In this document: positions 43,451 to 53,224 of the stretch, piece by piece
How the letters are laid out: each line of letters opens with the position of its first letter
How positions within the stretch are numbered: position 1 is the stretch's first letter
Source of the DNA: Brevundimonas sp. Root1279
Lineage (GTDB): Bacteria > Pseudomonadota > Alphaproteobacteria > Caulobacterales > Caulobacteraceae
Assembly: GCF_001425945.1 (NCBI RefSeq)
Contig: NZ_LMEB01000010.1
Coordinates: 218,342-282,341, forward strand
Reading direction: 5' to 3'
Length of the DNA stretch: 64,000 bases
Position numbers and translations under genes: made by a program
Notes under the pieces: model-generated
The model's input: the letters and a program-made list of their open reading frames with translations, nothing else
Database searches by the model: none
Told to the model about the DNA's origin: nothing

Positions 43451-44716
43451 ATGCCGCCTGCAGCCGACTGCGCCCTGCGCAGCGACGAACTCGTCGTTTC
43501 CGAAACGCCCCAACGCGGCCCCGCGGCCGTCGCCCTGATCCTGGGGGCCCTGGCCATGGGCGGCTTCGCGATCGGGGTGACCGAATTCGCCGCCATGAGC
43601 GTCCTGCCCGATTTCGCGCGCGGCCTGGGCGTCGACGAGCCGACCGCCGGTCACGCGATCAGCGCCTATGCGGCCGGGGTGGTGGTCGGCGCGCCCGTAC
43701 TGGCCGCGTTCGGGGCGCGCTATCCGCGCTGGCTGCTGCTGATCGGGCTCATGGGCCTGTTCGCCGTCGCCAATACGTTGAGCGCCCTGTCGCCCAATTT
43801 CGAGACCATGCTGCTGTTCCGCTTCCTCAGCGGCCTGCCGCACGGGGCCTATTTCGGCGTCGCCGCCCTGGTGGCCGCCGAGACCGTGCCGCTGAAGTAC
43901 CGCACACGGGCGGTGTCGACCCTGCTGATGGGTCTGACCCTGGCGACAGTGGCGGGCGTGCCGGTGGTCAATCTGATCAGCCAGACGCACGGCTGGCGCT
44001 GGACGTTCGGCATCGTCGGGGCGTTGGCGGTGCTGACCATGACCTTGGTCGCCCTGTTCGCGCCGCGTGATCCCGCCCACCCGGACGCCAGCCCCCTGCG
44101 TGAGCTCAAGGCGCTGAAGAACCGGCAGGTCTGGCTGACCCTCGGCGTCAGCGCCATCGGCTTCGGCGGCATGTTCGCAGTCTACGCCTTCCTGGCCTCG
44201 ACCCTGCGCGAGGTGACCGGCGTCGGGCCCGAGGTCCTGCCCTGGGTGTTCGCCGTCTTCGGCATCGGCATGTTCAGCGGCAATCTGCTGGGCGCCTGGG
44301 CCGGCGACCGCTTCGGCTTCCGGGCTGCGGCGGGGCTGTTGATCTGGAGCGCGATCGCCCTGGCCTTCTATCCGCTGGCCTCGCAGAACCTTTGGTCGAT
44401 GCTGGCCGTGGTGCTGTGCATCGGCGCCGGCGGCGGCCTCGGCTCGATCCTGCAGACGCGGCTGATGGACGTGGCCGGCGAGGCCCAGACCCTGGCGGCG
44501 GCCCTGAACCACTCGGCCTTCAACACCGCCAACGCCCTGGGCCCGCTCCTGGCGGGAACGGCGGTGGCCGCCGGTTTCGGCTGGGGCTCCACCGCCTGGG
44601 TGGCCGTGGCGCTGACCCTGGGTGGACTGGCGATCTGGCTCTGGGCGTGGCTGGACGCGCGCAAGTCGACCGACGGAGCGTCGCGGCGCCCTGACATCGC
44701 CTCCGAACGGTGCTAG
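43451..44716 (+). CDS. MFS efflux transporter (AraJ/DHA1-like)
   Basis: A 421-aa, 12-helix major facilitator of the DHA1 branch. Loop 2-3 carries the ARYPRWLLL version of motif A, TM4 the [24 protein letters not shown] pattern typical of AraJ/YdhP-type sugar or drug efflux pumps, and TM5 the [28 protein letters not shown] motif (motif C-like GVP). It most likely exports a drug, sugar or amino acid. It ends 11 nt before purQ, so it shares a transcript with it. Confidence 0.94.
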   Translation: MPPAADCALRSDELVVSETPQRGPAAVALILGALAMGGFAIGVTEFAAMSVLPDFARGLGVDEPTAGHAISAYAAGVVVGAPVLAAFGARYPRWLLLIGLMGLFAVANTLSALSPNFETMLLFRFLSGLPHGAYFGVAALVAAETVPLKYRTRAVSTLLMGLTLATVAGVPVVNLISQTHGWRWTFGIVGALAVLTMTLVALFAPRDPAHPDASPLRELKALKNRQVWLTLGVSAIGFGGMFAVYAFLASTLREVTGVGPEVLPWVFAVFGIGMFSGNLLGAWAGDRFGFRAAAGLLIWSAIALAFYPLASQNLWSMLAVVLCIGAGGGLGSILQTRLMDVAGEAQTLAAALNHSAFNTANALGPLLAGTAVAAGFGWGSTAWVAVALTLGGLAIWLWAWLDARKSTDGASRRPDIASERC

Positions 44717-44727
44717 AGGGCGCCGCC

Positions 44728-45390
44728 ATGAGCGCAGCCGTCATCGTCTACCCGGGTTCCAACTGCGACCGCGACTGCAAGGTCGCCGTCGAACGCTCCA
44801 CCGGCGAGAAGGTGGAAATGGTCTGGCACGGCGAGACCGAGCTGCCCAAGGGCCTCGACCTGATCGTCCTGCCGGGCGGCTTCTCCTACGGCGACTACCT
44901 GCGCTGCGGGGCCATGGCGGCTCAGTCGCCGATCATGCAGGCGGTCAAGAAGGCCGCCGACGACGGCGTGGCCGTGGTCGGCATCTGCAACGGCTTCCAG
45001 ATCCTGTGCGAGGCCGGCATGCTGCCGGGCGCCCTGCTGCGCAACTCCGGCCTGAAGTACGTCTGCAAGCCGATCAGCCTGACCGTCGCCAACGGACAGA
45101 CCCGCTTCACCTCGGGCTACCTGGGCCAGCGCGAGATCGTCATGACCCAGGGCAACGGCGACGGAAATTACTTCGCTGACGCCGAGACCCTGGCCCGCAT
45201 CGAAGGCGAGGGCCAGGTCGTGTTCCGCTATGTCGACAACCCGAACGGATCGGTCGCCGACATCGCCGGCATCCAGAACGCTCGCGGCAATGTGCTGGGC
45301 ATGATGCCCCACCCGGACCGCGCCTTCGAGGCCGAGCTGGGTTCGGCGGACGGCGCCATCCTGTTCCAGAGCATCTACAACGCCGCCTGA
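44728..45390 (+). CDS. purQ: FGAM synthase glutaminase subunit
   Basis: The 220-aa class I glutamine amidotransferase supplies ammonia to PurL. The catalytic cysteine is in [11 protein letters not shown], the oxyanion region in [18 protein letters not shown], and the His-Glu pair in [17 protein letters not shown] at 44728 matches the family start ([15 protein letters not shown]). It follows an MFS gene by 11 nt; purL is 2.3 kb downstream with other genes between, so the three FGAM-synthase parts are scattered. Confidence 0.97.
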   Translation: MSAAVIVYPGSNCDRDCKVAVERSTGEKVEMVWHGETELPKGLDLIVLPGGFSYGDYLRCGAMAAQSPIMQAVKKAADDGVAVVGICNGFQILCEAGMLPGALLRNSGLKYVCKPISLTVANGQTRFTSGYLGQREIVMTQGNGDGNYFADAETLARIEGEGQVVFRYVDNPNGSVADIAGIQNARGNVLGMMPHPDRAFEAELGSADGAILFQSIYNAA

Positions 45391-45464
45391 CGCGGAGCCC
45401 CCAGGAGGGGCTTGACCGGCAACGCTTTTCCGGCGCGACTTCCGTCCAGACTGGAGGGCCGCCG

Positions 45465-46019
45465 ATGTTCATGAGCGAACGGCAGAAAATGATCTCGGGG
45501 CTGCCGTACAGCCCCGGGGATCCGGAGTTGCAGGCCGACCAGGCCGCCGCCAAGCAGTGGATGGCCCGCTACAACGCCTCCATGGCCAGTTCGCCCACCG
45601 ACCGCCGCGACCTGCTGCGTCAGCGCATGGGCGAGGTCGGCGAGGGTGCGGTGATCCGCCCGCCGTTCCACTGCGACTACGGCTACAACATTCGCCTGGG
45701 GCGCGACGTCTTCCTCAACTTCAACTGCGTCATCCTGGACGTCTGCGAGGTCGACATCGGCGACCAGACTCAGATCGGGCCGGGGGTGCAGATCCTCGCC
45801 GCCGACCATCCGCGCGATCCCGAGCAGCGCGCGCAGGGCATCGAGTTCGGCAAGCCAATCGTGATCGGCCGCAACGTCTGGATCGGCGGCGGGGCGCTGA
45901 TCCTGCCGGGCGTGACCATCGGCGACGACGCCGTCATCGGCGCCGGCGCGGTCGTCACGCGCGACGTGCCCGCCGGCGCGACGGCCATGGGCAATCCCGC
46001 CCGCGTGAAGGAGGCCTAG
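45465..46019 (+). CDS. Maltose/galactoside O-acetyltransferase-like (left-handed beta helix)
   Basis: This 184-aa protein is a hexapeptide acetyltransferase of the Maa/LacA type: an N-terminal helix (MISGLPYSPGDPEL, the maltose acetyltransferase N-domain) then left-handed beta-helix repeats ending in the acetyl-CoA motif GRNVWIGGGALILPGVTIGDDAVIGAGAVVTRDVP. His in NFNCVILDVCEVDIGDQTQIGPGVQILAADHP is the likely catalytic base. It transfers acetyl groups to sugars. GGAGGG precedes the ATG. Its end overlaps a small minus-strand gene by 4 nt. Confidence 0.92.
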   Translation: MFMSERQKMISGLPYSPGDPELQADQAAAKQWMARYNASMASSPTDRRDLLRQRMGEVGEGAVIRPPFHCDYGYNIRLGRDVFLNFNCVILDVCEVDIGDQTQIGPGVQILAADHPRDPEQRAQGIEFGKPIVIGRNVWIGGGALILPGVTIGDDAVIGAGAVVTRDVPAGATAMGNPARVKEA

Positions 46020-46249
46020 GGCTCTTCGCGGCCCACGGTCTGGTCGAGGCCTTCCGGATCACGCGTCGAGGACGCGCCCGTCTCGTCGACGTCGGCGTCT
46101 TCGTCGGGCGTGCGTACGCCGCCCGGGTCGCGCTGCGCTTTCAGCTCGCGCTCGCCCAGGCCGAGGCCTTGCTCACGGGCACGGTCAGCCTGGACCGCAT
46201 CGGTCTCGAAATGCGGCGCTTCCGCCGCGCGCTTGGGGTCTTCAGCCAT
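46016..46249 (-). CDS. Small hydrophilic hypothetical protein
   Basis: A 77-aa, highly charged, probably disordered protein (AEDPKRAAEAPHFETDAVQADRAREQG and a Glu/Asp-rich tail) with no cysteine or hydrophobic core. AAGGAG precedes the ATG, which supports real translation. It is convergent with the acetyltransferase and overlaps its last 4 nt. The composition resembles other tiny acidic proteins at 47166-47554; a role in stress or binding is only conjecture. Confidence 0.6.
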   Translation of the reverse strand: MAEDPKRAAEAPHFETDAVQADRAREQGLGLGERELKAQRDPGGVRTPDEDADVDETGASSTRDPEGLDQTVGREEP

Positions 46250-46372
46250 CGGGGTCTCCTTCGAGGAGGATGAACCCGACGTTCCGGCAGCGGTTCCGCC
46301 CCCTCCCCGGTCTGTGAACCTTTGCCGCGCCCCGTGCGTACTGACGGTATCGATTCACCGTCGGAGGCCGTC

Positions 46373-47164
46373 ATGACCGCCATCGAACGTCCCACGCCCG
46401 TGCAGATGACGCGTCGCGGCGTGGTCCTGGCTGCGGCGGTCTTCGCCGTCGTCATCGCCGAGGCCCAGATGCTGATGGGCTGGGGCCAGACCGCGGCCGA
46501 GTTCGCCGCCGACAGCGATGCGACCCTGAAGGTCGCCGGCTATGCCTTTTCCATCTGGGCGGTGATCTACGTCGCCATTCTGATCTACGCCGTCCGGCAG
46601 GCGATCACGAAGACGGCCGAAAGCACGATCCTGAACAAGCTGGGGTGGCCGTCGGCGATCGCCTTCGCCGGCATCGGTCTATGGATCGTCGCCGCGGCAT
46701 TCGACTGGGAGGCGGCGACGATCGTACTGATTTTCGGGTCGGCCGCCGTGCTCCTGGCTCCGATGCTGATGAACGCACGGCATATCCGCGCCCTGCCCCG
46801 GCGAGACATGGACCGAATGACCGTGGTCTGGCCGCTGTCCCTGCTGGCGGGCTGGCTGACAATCGCTGCGCCAGTGAACCTGCTGACGGTGGCGACCGGC
46901 GACGGCGTCCTGCCTGCGGGCCTGTCGCCGACCACCTGGGCCATCCTTGCGGTCGTGCTGGTGACCTTGGCCGCCCTCGCGGTCACCTGGCGGCTGCGAT
47001 CCCTCGTCTACGCCCTTCCCATCGCCTGGGGGCTCCTGGGCGTCTTCGTCGCCGAAACCGAGCGCAACACGCTGCTGGCCACCGCCGCCATCGCGGCGGC
47101 GGGCCTGGTGCTCGTCGGGGCGGTGATCCTGACGTTCAAGCTCCGCCCCTCGGTGGAGCGCTGA
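46373..47164 (+). CDS. TspO/MBR-like membrane protein
   Basis: This 263-aa membrane protein has seven or eight hydrophobic segments. The second reads VAGYAFSIWAVIYVAILIYAVRQ, matching the AFSIW-gxIY pattern in TspO/MBR-type and related tryptophan-rich proteins, but the chain is longer than the 160-aa family norm. It may bind porphyrin or sterol-like ligands. GGAGG sits 5 nt before the ATG at 46373; a longer frame upstream is unsupported. Confidence 0.78.
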   Translation: MTAIERPTPVQMTRRGVVLAAAVFAVVIAEAQMLMGWGQTAAEFAADSDATLKVAGYAFSIWAVIYVAILIYAVRQAITKTAESTILNKLGWPSAIAFAGIGLWIVAAAFDWEAATIVLIFGSAAVLLAPMLMNARHIRALPRRDMDRMTVVWPLSLLAGWLTIAAPVNLLTVATGDGVLPAGLSPTTWAILAVVLVTLAALAVTWRLRSLVYALPIAWGLLGVFVAETERNTLLATAAIAAAGLVLVGAVILTFKLRPSVER

Positions 47165-47165
47165 C

Positions 47166-47402
47166 CTACGGCTGAGGCCGCGTCACCAGGTCGACGATGG
47201 ATTCGTCCTCCGGGTGGTGATCGTCAGCTCCGACGTCGAAGGCGCCCGGGTCGTCGAAATCGACGCTGCCGACGCCGGTGGCTGAGCCGGTCAGTCGTTG
47301 GCGGCTGACCATGGCCAACTCGGCCGGGCTGCCCTCCGGGCCCGTCGGAAGAGTCGGATCCTCGGCGGGGACCGGGGCGGCGTCGTGCGGATCTCGGACC
47401 AT
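47166..47402 (-). CDS. Small acidic hypothetical protein
   Basis: A 78-aa acidic protein with many Asp, Pro and Gly residues (RDPHDAAPVPAEDPTLPTG and FDDPGAFDVGADDHHPEDE), probably unstructured. Its ATG overlaps the stop of the preceding acidic gene (TGATG), and an AGGAGG site lies 8 nt upstream inside that gene. The two likely form an operon. It is convergent with the TspO-like gene. I do not recognise it. Confidence 0.6.
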   Translation of the reverse strand: MVRDPHDAAPVPAEDPTLPTGPEGSPAELAMVSRQRLTGSATGVGSVDFDDPGAFDVGADDHHPEDESIVDLVTRPQP

Positions 47403-47554
47403 CAGGCGTCCTCCTGTTCGGTGTGTTCGTCGTCATTGGCGGCTTCGCGAGCGGCGCGCTCGGCCAGTGCGGACGCACCGGCGTCGTCGGCGGCGATCTC
47501 GGGCGCGTCAGGATCCTCGGGCGTAGCGGCGGGGTCGATAGGCTTGTCAGGCAT
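47402..47554 (-). CDS. 50-aa acidic hypothetical protein
   Basis: A 50-aa acidic protein (PDKPIDPAATPEDPDAPEIAADD...AREAANDDEHTEQEDA) with an alanine-rich helix in the middle. It is divergent from purL and coupled to the following acidic gene. Too short for strong claims; coding is supported mainly by the coupled partner and by composition. Confidence 0.5.
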   Translation of the reverse strand: MPDKPIDPAATPEDPDAPEIAADDAGASALAERAAREAANDDEHTEQEDA

Positions 47555-47654
47555 GGCGGCCTCCGTGACTTCGACCGATTCAATGACGAGGCGTCGACGA
47601 TGTTCCGCCGGGAACGGCTGACAGACTCGCCATCTCCCGCTAGAAGGCCCGGCC

Positions 47655-49865
47655 ATGAGCGCTCCCGAAAAGACCATGGCCGAACTGGCCGCCGAATACG
47701 GCCTGGCCCCCAACGAATATCAGGTCGTCCTCGACCGGCTGGGCCGAGAGCCCAACAACGTCGAGCTCGGCGTCTTCTCGGTGATGTGGTCCGAGCACTG
47801 CTCGTACAAGTCGTCGAAGATCCACCTCGGCAAGTTCCCGACCAAGGGACCGCGGGTGATCTGCGGGCCGGGTGAGAACGCCGGCGTGATCGACATCGAC
47901 GACGGCGACGCCTGCATCTTCAAGATGGAGAGCCACAACCACCCGTCCTACATCGAGCCCTACCAGGGCGCGGCGACGGGCGTGGGCGGCATCATGCGCG
48001 ACGTCTTCACCATGGGCGCGCGCCCGGTGGCCCTGCTGAACGCCCTGCGCTTCGGCGATCCGTCCCACGAGAAGTCCAAGCGCCTGGTCAAGGGCGTGGT
48101 CTCAGGCATCGGCGGCTACGGCAACTGCGTCGGCGTCCCGACCGTGGCCGGCGAGACCAATTTCCACGCCGGCTACAACGGCAACATCCTGGTCAACGCC
48201 ATGTGCGTCGGGATCGCCAAGGCCGACAGCATCTTCTACTCGGCCGCGCCGGGCGGCGGCATGTCCGTCGTCTATTTCGGCTCCAAGACCGGCCGCGACG
48301 GCATCCACGGCGCGACCATGGCCTCCGCCGAGTTCGACGAGGATTCGGACGAGAAGCGCCCGACCGTCCAGGTCGGCGACCCCTTCGCCGAGAAGCTGCT
48401 CATCGAGGCGACCCTGGAGCTGATGGCCTCGGGCGCGGTCGCCGCCATCCAGGACATGGGCGCCGCAGGCCTGACCTCCTCCTCGGTCGAGATGGCCGGC
48501 AAGGGCGGCGTCGGCATCGAGCTGAACATGGACGCCGTGCCCCAGCGCGAAGAGGGCATGACCGCCTATGAGATGATGCTGTCGGAGAGCCAGGAGCGGA
48601 TGCTGGCTGTGCTCAAGCCCGGCCGCGAGGAAGACGGCTACCGCATCTTCGAGAAGTGGGGCCTGGACGCCGCCGTCATCGGCAAGACCACCGACACCGG
48701 CCACCTGGTGCTGAAGCACCATGGCGAGATCGTCTGCGACGTGCCGCTGGCCCCGCTGTTCGACGACGCTCCGATGTACGACCGCCCCTGGGTCCAGCCG
48801 ACGCTGCATCCGCGCCTGGCTCCGGCCGAGGTCCCGGCTCCGGAGAGCTGGGTCGATGCGGTGCTCAAGGTGCTGACCTGCCCGGACATGGCCTCCAAGC
48901 GCTGGATCTGGGAGCAGTACGACCGCCACGTCATGGCCGACACCCTGCACGACTCCTCGACCGGCGCGGACGCCGGCGTGGTGCGGGTGCACGGGACGGA
49001 CAAGGGCCTGGCGGTGACCTCGGACTGCACCCCGCGCTACGTCCAGAACGACCCCTACGAGGGCGGCAAGCAGTGCGTGGCCGAGGCGTGGCGCAACCTC
49101 ACGGCGGTGGGCTCGACCCCGATCGCCATCACCGACAACCTCAATTTCGGCAATCCGCAGCGCCCCGAGATCATGGGGCAGATCGTGCGCGCCATCGACG
49201 GCATGGCCGAGGCCTGCCGCGTGCTCGACTTCCCGGTCGTGAGCGGCAACGTCAGCCTCTACAACGAGACCAACGGCGCGGCCATTCCGCCGACCCCGAC
49301 CGTCGGCGGCGTCGGCCTGCTGACCAACTATGACGTGGTCACCGGCTTCGGCGGCATGCACGAGGGCGACGTCCTGGTGCTGATCGGCGAGACCGTCGGC
49401 GAACTGGGCGCCTCCATCTATCTGCGCGAAGTGCTCGGCCGCGAGGACGGCGCCCCGCCGCCGGTCGACCTGGCGCTGGAGCGCAAGACCGGCGACTTCG
49501 TACGCGAGCTGATCCACGACGGCGTCCTGACCGTGGTGCACGACCTGTCGGACGGCGGCCTGATCGGCGCGGCGGCCGACCTGGCCCTGGCCTCGGACGT
49601 CGGCGTCGAGCTCGACGCGGACAGCAAGACCCACGCCCACATCCTGCTCTTCGGCGAAGACCAGGCTCGTTATCTGGTGGCGGTTCAGGACCCGACGGAC
49701 GTCATCGCCAAAGCCCAGGCCGCCGGCCTGCACGCCTCGGTCGTGGGCCGGGCCAAGGGCCGGGACTTCGCCTCGACCGGCCCGAACGGAGACCTGTTCC
49801 GCCTGCCGGTCGACCACCTGCGCGAGATGCACGAGGCGTGGCTGCCGAACTGGATCGAGGGCTGA
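47655..49865 (+). CDS. purL: FGAM synthase large subunit
   Basis: A 736-aa small-type PurL (no glutaminase domain), converting FGAR to FGAM with ATP and ammonia from PurQ, with PurS as the bridge. It shows [51 protein letters not shown] and the later GGVGLL and DLSDGGL motifs. Its stop overlaps the next lipoprotein gene (TGATG). Length and motifs leave no doubt. Confidence 0.98.
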   Translation: MSAPEKTMAELAAEYGLAPNEYQVVLDRLGREPNNVELGVFSVMWSEHCSYKSSKIHLGKFPTKGPRVICGPGENAGVIDIDDGDACIFKMESHNHPSYIEPYQGAATGVGGIMRDVFTMGARPVALLNALRFGDPSHEKSKRLVKGVVSGIGGYGNCVGVPTVAGETNFHAGYNGNILVNAMCVGIAKADSIFYSAAPGGGMSVVYFGSKTGRDGIHGATMASAEFDEDSDEKRPTVQVGDPFAEKLLIEATLELMASGAVAAIQDMGAAGLTSSSVEMAGKGGVGIELNMDAVPQREEGMTAYEMMLSESQERMLAVLKPGREEDGYRIFEKWGLDAAVIGKTTDTGHLVLKHHGEIVCDVPLAPLFDDAPMYDRPWVQPTLHPRLAPAEVPAPESWVDAVLKVLTCPDMASKRWIWEQYDRHVMADTLHDSSTGADAGVVRVHGTDKGLAVTSDCTPRYVQNDPYEGGKQCVAEAWRNLTAVGSTPIAITDNLNFGNPQRPEIMGQIVRAIDGMAEACRVLDFPVVSGNVSLYNETNGAAIPPTPTVGGVGLLTNYDVVTGFGGMHEGDVLVLIGETVGELGASIYLREVLGREDGAPPPVDLALERKTGDFVRELIHDGVLTVVHDLSDGGLIGAAADLALASDVGVELDADSKTHAHILLFGEDQARYLVAVQDPTDVIAKAQAAGLHASVVGRAKGRDFASTGPNGDLFRLPVDHLREMHEAWLPNWIEG

Positions 49866-50218
49866 TGCGCCGCGCGGCGCTGGCCCTCGGCCTGCTGGCC
49901 GCGCTGGCCGCCTGCGACGGTGAGGACCCGGTCGACGCCGCCCTGCGCGACGCGGCCGCAGCCAGGCAGGCGGAGGCGCTGAAGGTCACCGGCGAGTCCG
50001 AAGCCCCGAAGCCGGACCGGCCCGCGCTCTCGGCCGACCAGGTCTGGGTTGAGGCGACGATCCGCGACCATCGCAAGGCCATCGCGGAAGCTGAAGAAAT
50101 GTTGGCCAAAACCGACAACGCCGCCGTGCGCGACACGGCCGAAGAGGTCATCGCCACGCGCAAGCGCGAGATCGCCCAGCTGGAGGCCTTGCGGCCCGGA
50201 GCGGGTCCCGCCGAGTGA
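49865..50218 (+). CDS. Small lipoprotein with DUF305-like helix pair
   Basis: The 117-aa protein has a lipoprotein signal (LLAALAAC, Cys17) and a helical C-terminal half whose pattern IRDHRKAIAEAEEMLAKTDNAAVRDTAEEVIATRKREIAQLEAL resembles the second part of the DUF305 family, although the usual His/Met metal residues are largely missing. It is translationally coupled to purL by TGATG, with no obvious functional link. It is followed 52 bp later by a PhoD-type phosphatase. Confidence 0.75.
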   Translation: MRRAALALGLLAALAACDGEDPVDAALRDAAAARQAEALKVTGESEAPKPDRPALSADQVWVEATIRDHRKAIAEAEEMLAKTDNAAVRDTAEEVIATRKREIAQLEALRPGAGPAE

Positions 50219-50270
50219 CGAACGTCACATTTCCGGGCTAGGTGGGCGGGCGTCGTCCAAGGGGCTCCTC

Positions 50271-51842
50271 ATGAACCTGCCTGATTCCGTCTCCCGCCGG
50301 GGGTTGATGCTCGCGCTCGGCGCGGGCGGGGTGGCGCTGGGGTCGGGGCGACAGGCCCTGGCCGATCCGGTGTTCGCCGAGTACCCCTTCTCGCTGGGCA
50401 TCGCCGCGGGCGATCCGGCCGCGGACGGCTTCGTCATCTGGACCCGGCTGGCTCCGCGCCCGCTGGAACTCGGCTACGGCATGCCCGCCGCTCCGGTACC
50501 GGTGAAGTGGGAGGTCGCCTCCGACCGCGGCTTCTCGACCGTGGTGCAAAAGGGCGAGGCCGTGGCCCGCCCCGAGCTGGGCCATGCAGTTCACGTCGAG
50601 ATCACCGGCCTGGAGCCCGGCCGGGACTATTTCTACCGCTTCATCGCCGGCGCCGAGCGCACCCCGTACGGCCGGGCCAAGACGGCTCCGGCGGCAGGCG
50701 CTTCGCTGGCCAAGGCGCGCTTCGGCGTGCTCGGCTGCATGGCCTATGAGCAGGGTCTCTACACCGCCCATCGGAAGGCGTCGGAGGACGATCTCGATTT
50801 CATCTACTGCTACGGGGACTACATCTACGAAGGCCGCGGCAGCCGGACCTATACGGGCTCGGGGGGGACGATCGAGAACCCGCGGATCCATCTGGGCGGC
50901 GAGTGCTACAGCCTGGACGACTACCGGCGGCGCTACGCCCAGTACAAGCTGGATACGGACCTGCAGTCGAGCCATGCGGCGGCGGCCTGGTACGTCACCT
51001 GGGACGACCACGAGATTCAGAACAACTGGGTGTCCGACCAGGACCCGGACGGCGTGCCGCCGCATATCTTCAACCTGCGCCGGCAGGCGGCGGCCCAGGC
51101 CTTCTACGAGCACATGCCGCTGCGCCGCTCGGCCTTCCCGCGCGGGGCCGAGATGCAGCTCTACCGGCAGGCCAGCTGGGGCGACCTGCTGAACCTGAAT
51201 TTCCTCGATACGCGCCAGTACCGCAGCAACCAGCCGTGCGACGACCGCTGGGCGACGACCTGCGAGGGCGTGCGCGACCCGGCGTCCCAGGTGCTGGGCG
51301 AGGCGCAGGAGCAGTGGCTGTATCGGAGCCTGGAACAGGGCGGCGCGCGCTGGAACGTGCTGGCGCAGCAGATCATGGTCATGGACCTGGACCGCAAGGA
51401 GGGGCCCGAGCCGGGCTTCAACCTCGACACCTGGGCCGGCTATGCGATCCCGCGCCAACGCCTGCTGGACCGGATCCGCGAGCGGCGCATCAGGAACGCC
51501 ATCGTGCTGACCGGCGACGAACACCAGAACTATGCGGGCGAACTATTCCGCGACAGCCGCAACCCCGAGGGCGCGCCGCTGGCTTCGGAGTTCGTGGTCA
51601 CCTCGATCAGCTCGTCGGGCGACGGCCAGGACCAGCGCCCGGACGGCCGGCGCTATCTGGCCGACAATCCGTTCCTGAAGTTCAACAACGCCCAGCGCGG
51701 CTACGCCGTCTGCGACGTGACGCCGGAGCGCTGGGTCACCGAGTTCAAGGTGCTGGACAAGGTTTCGGAACGCGGCGGGACCCTGACGACGCGGGCCAGG
51801 TTCGCAGTGGCGAACGGCGATCCGCGGGTGGTTTCGGCCTGA
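50271..51842 (+). CDS. PhoD-family alkaline phosphatase/phosphodiesterase
   Basis: This 523-aa exported enzyme has a Tat signal (SVSRRGLMLALGAGG) and the PhoD layout: an N-terminal Ig-like domain (about 35-135) with FVIWTRLAP, then the metallophosphatase domain with YCYGDYIYEG, TWDDHEIQNNW, and IVLTGDEHQNYAGEL as metal ligands. It dephosphorylates phosphomonoesters or diesters in the periplasm and often needs Fe3+ and Ca2+. A Pho box is not obvious. It is convergent with the DUF5694 gene. Confidence 0.94.
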   Translation: MNLPDSVSRRGLMLALGAGGVALGSGRQALADPVFAEYPFSLGIAAGDPAADGFVIWTRLAPRPLELGYGMPAAPVPVKWEVASDRGFSTVVQKGEAVARPELGHAVHVEITGLEPGRDYFYRFIAGAERTPYGRAKTAPAAGASLAKARFGVLGCMAYEQGLYTAHRKASEDDLDFIYCYGDYIYEGRGSRTYTGSGGTIENPRIHLGGECYSLDDYRRRYAQYKLDTDLQSSHAAAAWYVTWDDHEIQNNWVSDQDPDGVPPHIFNLRRQAAAQAFYEHMPLRRSAFPRGAEMQLYRQASWGDLLNLNFLDTRQYRSNQPCDDRWATTCEGVRDPASQVLGEAQEQWLYRSLEQGGARWNVLAQQIMVMDLDRKEGPEPGFNLDTWAGYAIPRQRLLDRIRERRIRNAIVLTGDEHQNYAGELFRDSRNPEGAPLASEFVVTSISSSGDGQDQRPDGRRYLADNPFLKFNNAQRGYAVCDVTPERWVTEFKVLDKVSERGGTLTTRARFAVANGDPRVVSA

Positions 51843-51941
51843 CGAGATCATTCGCGGCGCTCAACGCGAAATACGCTGCCGCCGGGCCGCAGCCGTCGGA
51901 GCTTTGTCGACCGCTCACGCAAGCGCGACAGGCGCGACACG

Positions 51942-52808
51942 TCAGGCCCGCGGCAGGTAATCGACCGCTTCGACCAGTTCGAAACCCGGCGTGGTCTGCA
52001 CGAAATGCCGCAGCCATGCTGCATGGCCGGCGCCGTAGATGACGACGACGCGGTCGCCGGGCTTCGCCACCTCCATCAGGCGGGCGAAGATGATGGCGTT
52101 GCGCGTGTACCAGCGGCCGTTCAGCTCGGCCCCGCGCTGCTCGTCGCCTGAGCCGAAGCCGAGCATGCCGTAGTAGTGGCGCTGTCCGCCGGCGACCATG
52201 GGATTGGCGGGGTCGTTGATCTGGGCCAGCAACTGACCGACGGACCGCTCGGACTGCAGCCGCTCGAGCTCGGCGAGATGGTCCTTCACGGTCGTGCTGA
52301 GAGCGTCGAACTCGGCCTGACGGTCGTGGGTCTGGATCCAGCCCATCATCTCGCCGAAGGGGAAGTAGCTCGGCTGGCCGGGGCGATCCGTCTCGTCGAT
52401 GGCGTAGACCTGCTCGAGCCCGACGCGCCGCGCCAGCCGGTAGCCGATCTGCACCCGCTCGTCGGGATTGACGGCCAGGTCGGCGGGGGTGAACGCCGGA
52501 TAGCCCGGGTCGACCAGGGCGCCCAGATCCGGCGCGACCCGCTCGATGGCGACCATGGTCGGCCGGAAGCGGGCCAGGCTCTCGGAGACCTCGGCTAGCT
52601 GGGCCTGTTTCTCTGGCGTGGTGACGGGGTCGATGCGGGCGTTGTGCACGTCCCGGCCCGGATTGTTCATGTGGTAGCTGGCCAGGATCATGACCCGGAT
52701 CGGCTCGGGTCCAGCCGTCTCCTGAGCAAGCGCCGGGCGGACGGCGAACATCGCCGCGAGAAGCAGGACGCAGAGGGCCAGGGTGGCCTTGGCGAGGACA
52801 CGAAACAT
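51942..52808 (-). CDS. DUF5694 (TraB-like) secreted protein
   Basis: This 288-aa protein has a signal peptide (1-29) and the DUF5694 pattern: MILASYHMNNPGRDVHN near the start, FRPTMVAIERVAPDLG and the C-terminal VVVIYGAGHAAWLRHFVQ, which recall TraB/GumN-type fold histidines and glutamate. Some of these proteins may be haem- or metal-dependent peptidases, but function is unproven. It stands alone on the minus strand. Confidence 0.88.
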   Translation of the reverse strand: MFRVLAKATLALCVLLLAAMFAVRPALAQETAGPEPIRVMILASYHMNNPGRDVHNARIDPVTTPEKQAQLAEVSESLARFRPTMVAIERVAPDLGALVDPGYPAFTPADLAVNPDERVQIGYRLARRVGLEQVYAIDETDRPGQPSYFPFGEMMGWIQTHDRQAEFDALSTTVKDHLAELERLQSERSVGQLLAQINDPANPMVAGGQRHYYGMLGFGSGDEQRGAELNGRWYTRNAIIFARLMEVAKPGDRVVVIYGAGHAAWLRHFVQTTPGFELVEAVDYLPRA

Positions 52809-52894
52809 GGAAGGGTCTCCGGCGAGGGTTCTGCTCGCTAGAGGCCGGCGGCGCGCCGTTCGGATGACGCCGAGCGCGTTAAATTTCGGTCAGG

Positions 52895-53224
52895 TCAGTC
52901 GACGATCGAAGGCCGCGCGAGGAAGGCCGCCAGAGCCGCCGGGTCGCGGTCGAAAAGCCGATCGACCAGGGCGCCGACTTCGCCGGCCACATAGGCGTCG
53001 CGCGACAGCTCAGCATGGTAGCGCTGGCGGCCGTCCTCCTTGACCGACTTCACCGCCCCCTTCTGCATGAGCCGATGCAGAAGGGTCTTGATGGTGGCGT
53101 CGCCCCAGGGATGCGCCGCCTTCACCTCTTCGATGAGTGAGACGAAGGACAACGGTCCGCGTCGCCACAGCGCGGCCAGGACCACGCTTTCGGCCTCGGT
53201 GACGGCGATGCGGGACGGCGTCAG
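52895..53224 (-). CDS. BlaI/MecI-type winged-helix repressor (CTG start proposed)
   Basis: A 109-aa BlaI-type repressor: TPSRIAVTEAESVVLAALWRRGPLSF is the first helix region, then GDATIKTLLHRLMQKGAVKSVKEDGRQRYHAELS is the recognition helix and wing. The first ATG, GTG or TTG in frame is the GTG at 53185, which would remove the conserved N-terminal helix. Reading from CTG at 53224 restores it and overlaps the upstream stop as CTGA, the geometry usual for ATGA couplings. Length and homology thus favour CTG. Coupled to a multi-TM protein rather than to BlaR1. Confidence 0.85.
   Translation of the reverse strand: MTPSRIAVTEAESVVLAALWRRGPLSFVSLIEEVKAAHPWGDATIKTLLHRLMQKGAVKSVKEDGRQRYHAELSRDAYVAGEVGALVDRLFDRDPAALAAFLARPSIVD

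Noticed and set aside
48102..49832. 576-codon minus-strand open frame
   Set aside because: Antisense to purL over its whole length; no recognisable domain.
51849..51870. TTCGCG/CGCGAA inverted repeat after the PhoD gene as terminator
   Set aside because: Only six pairs and no T-tract; too weak to call.
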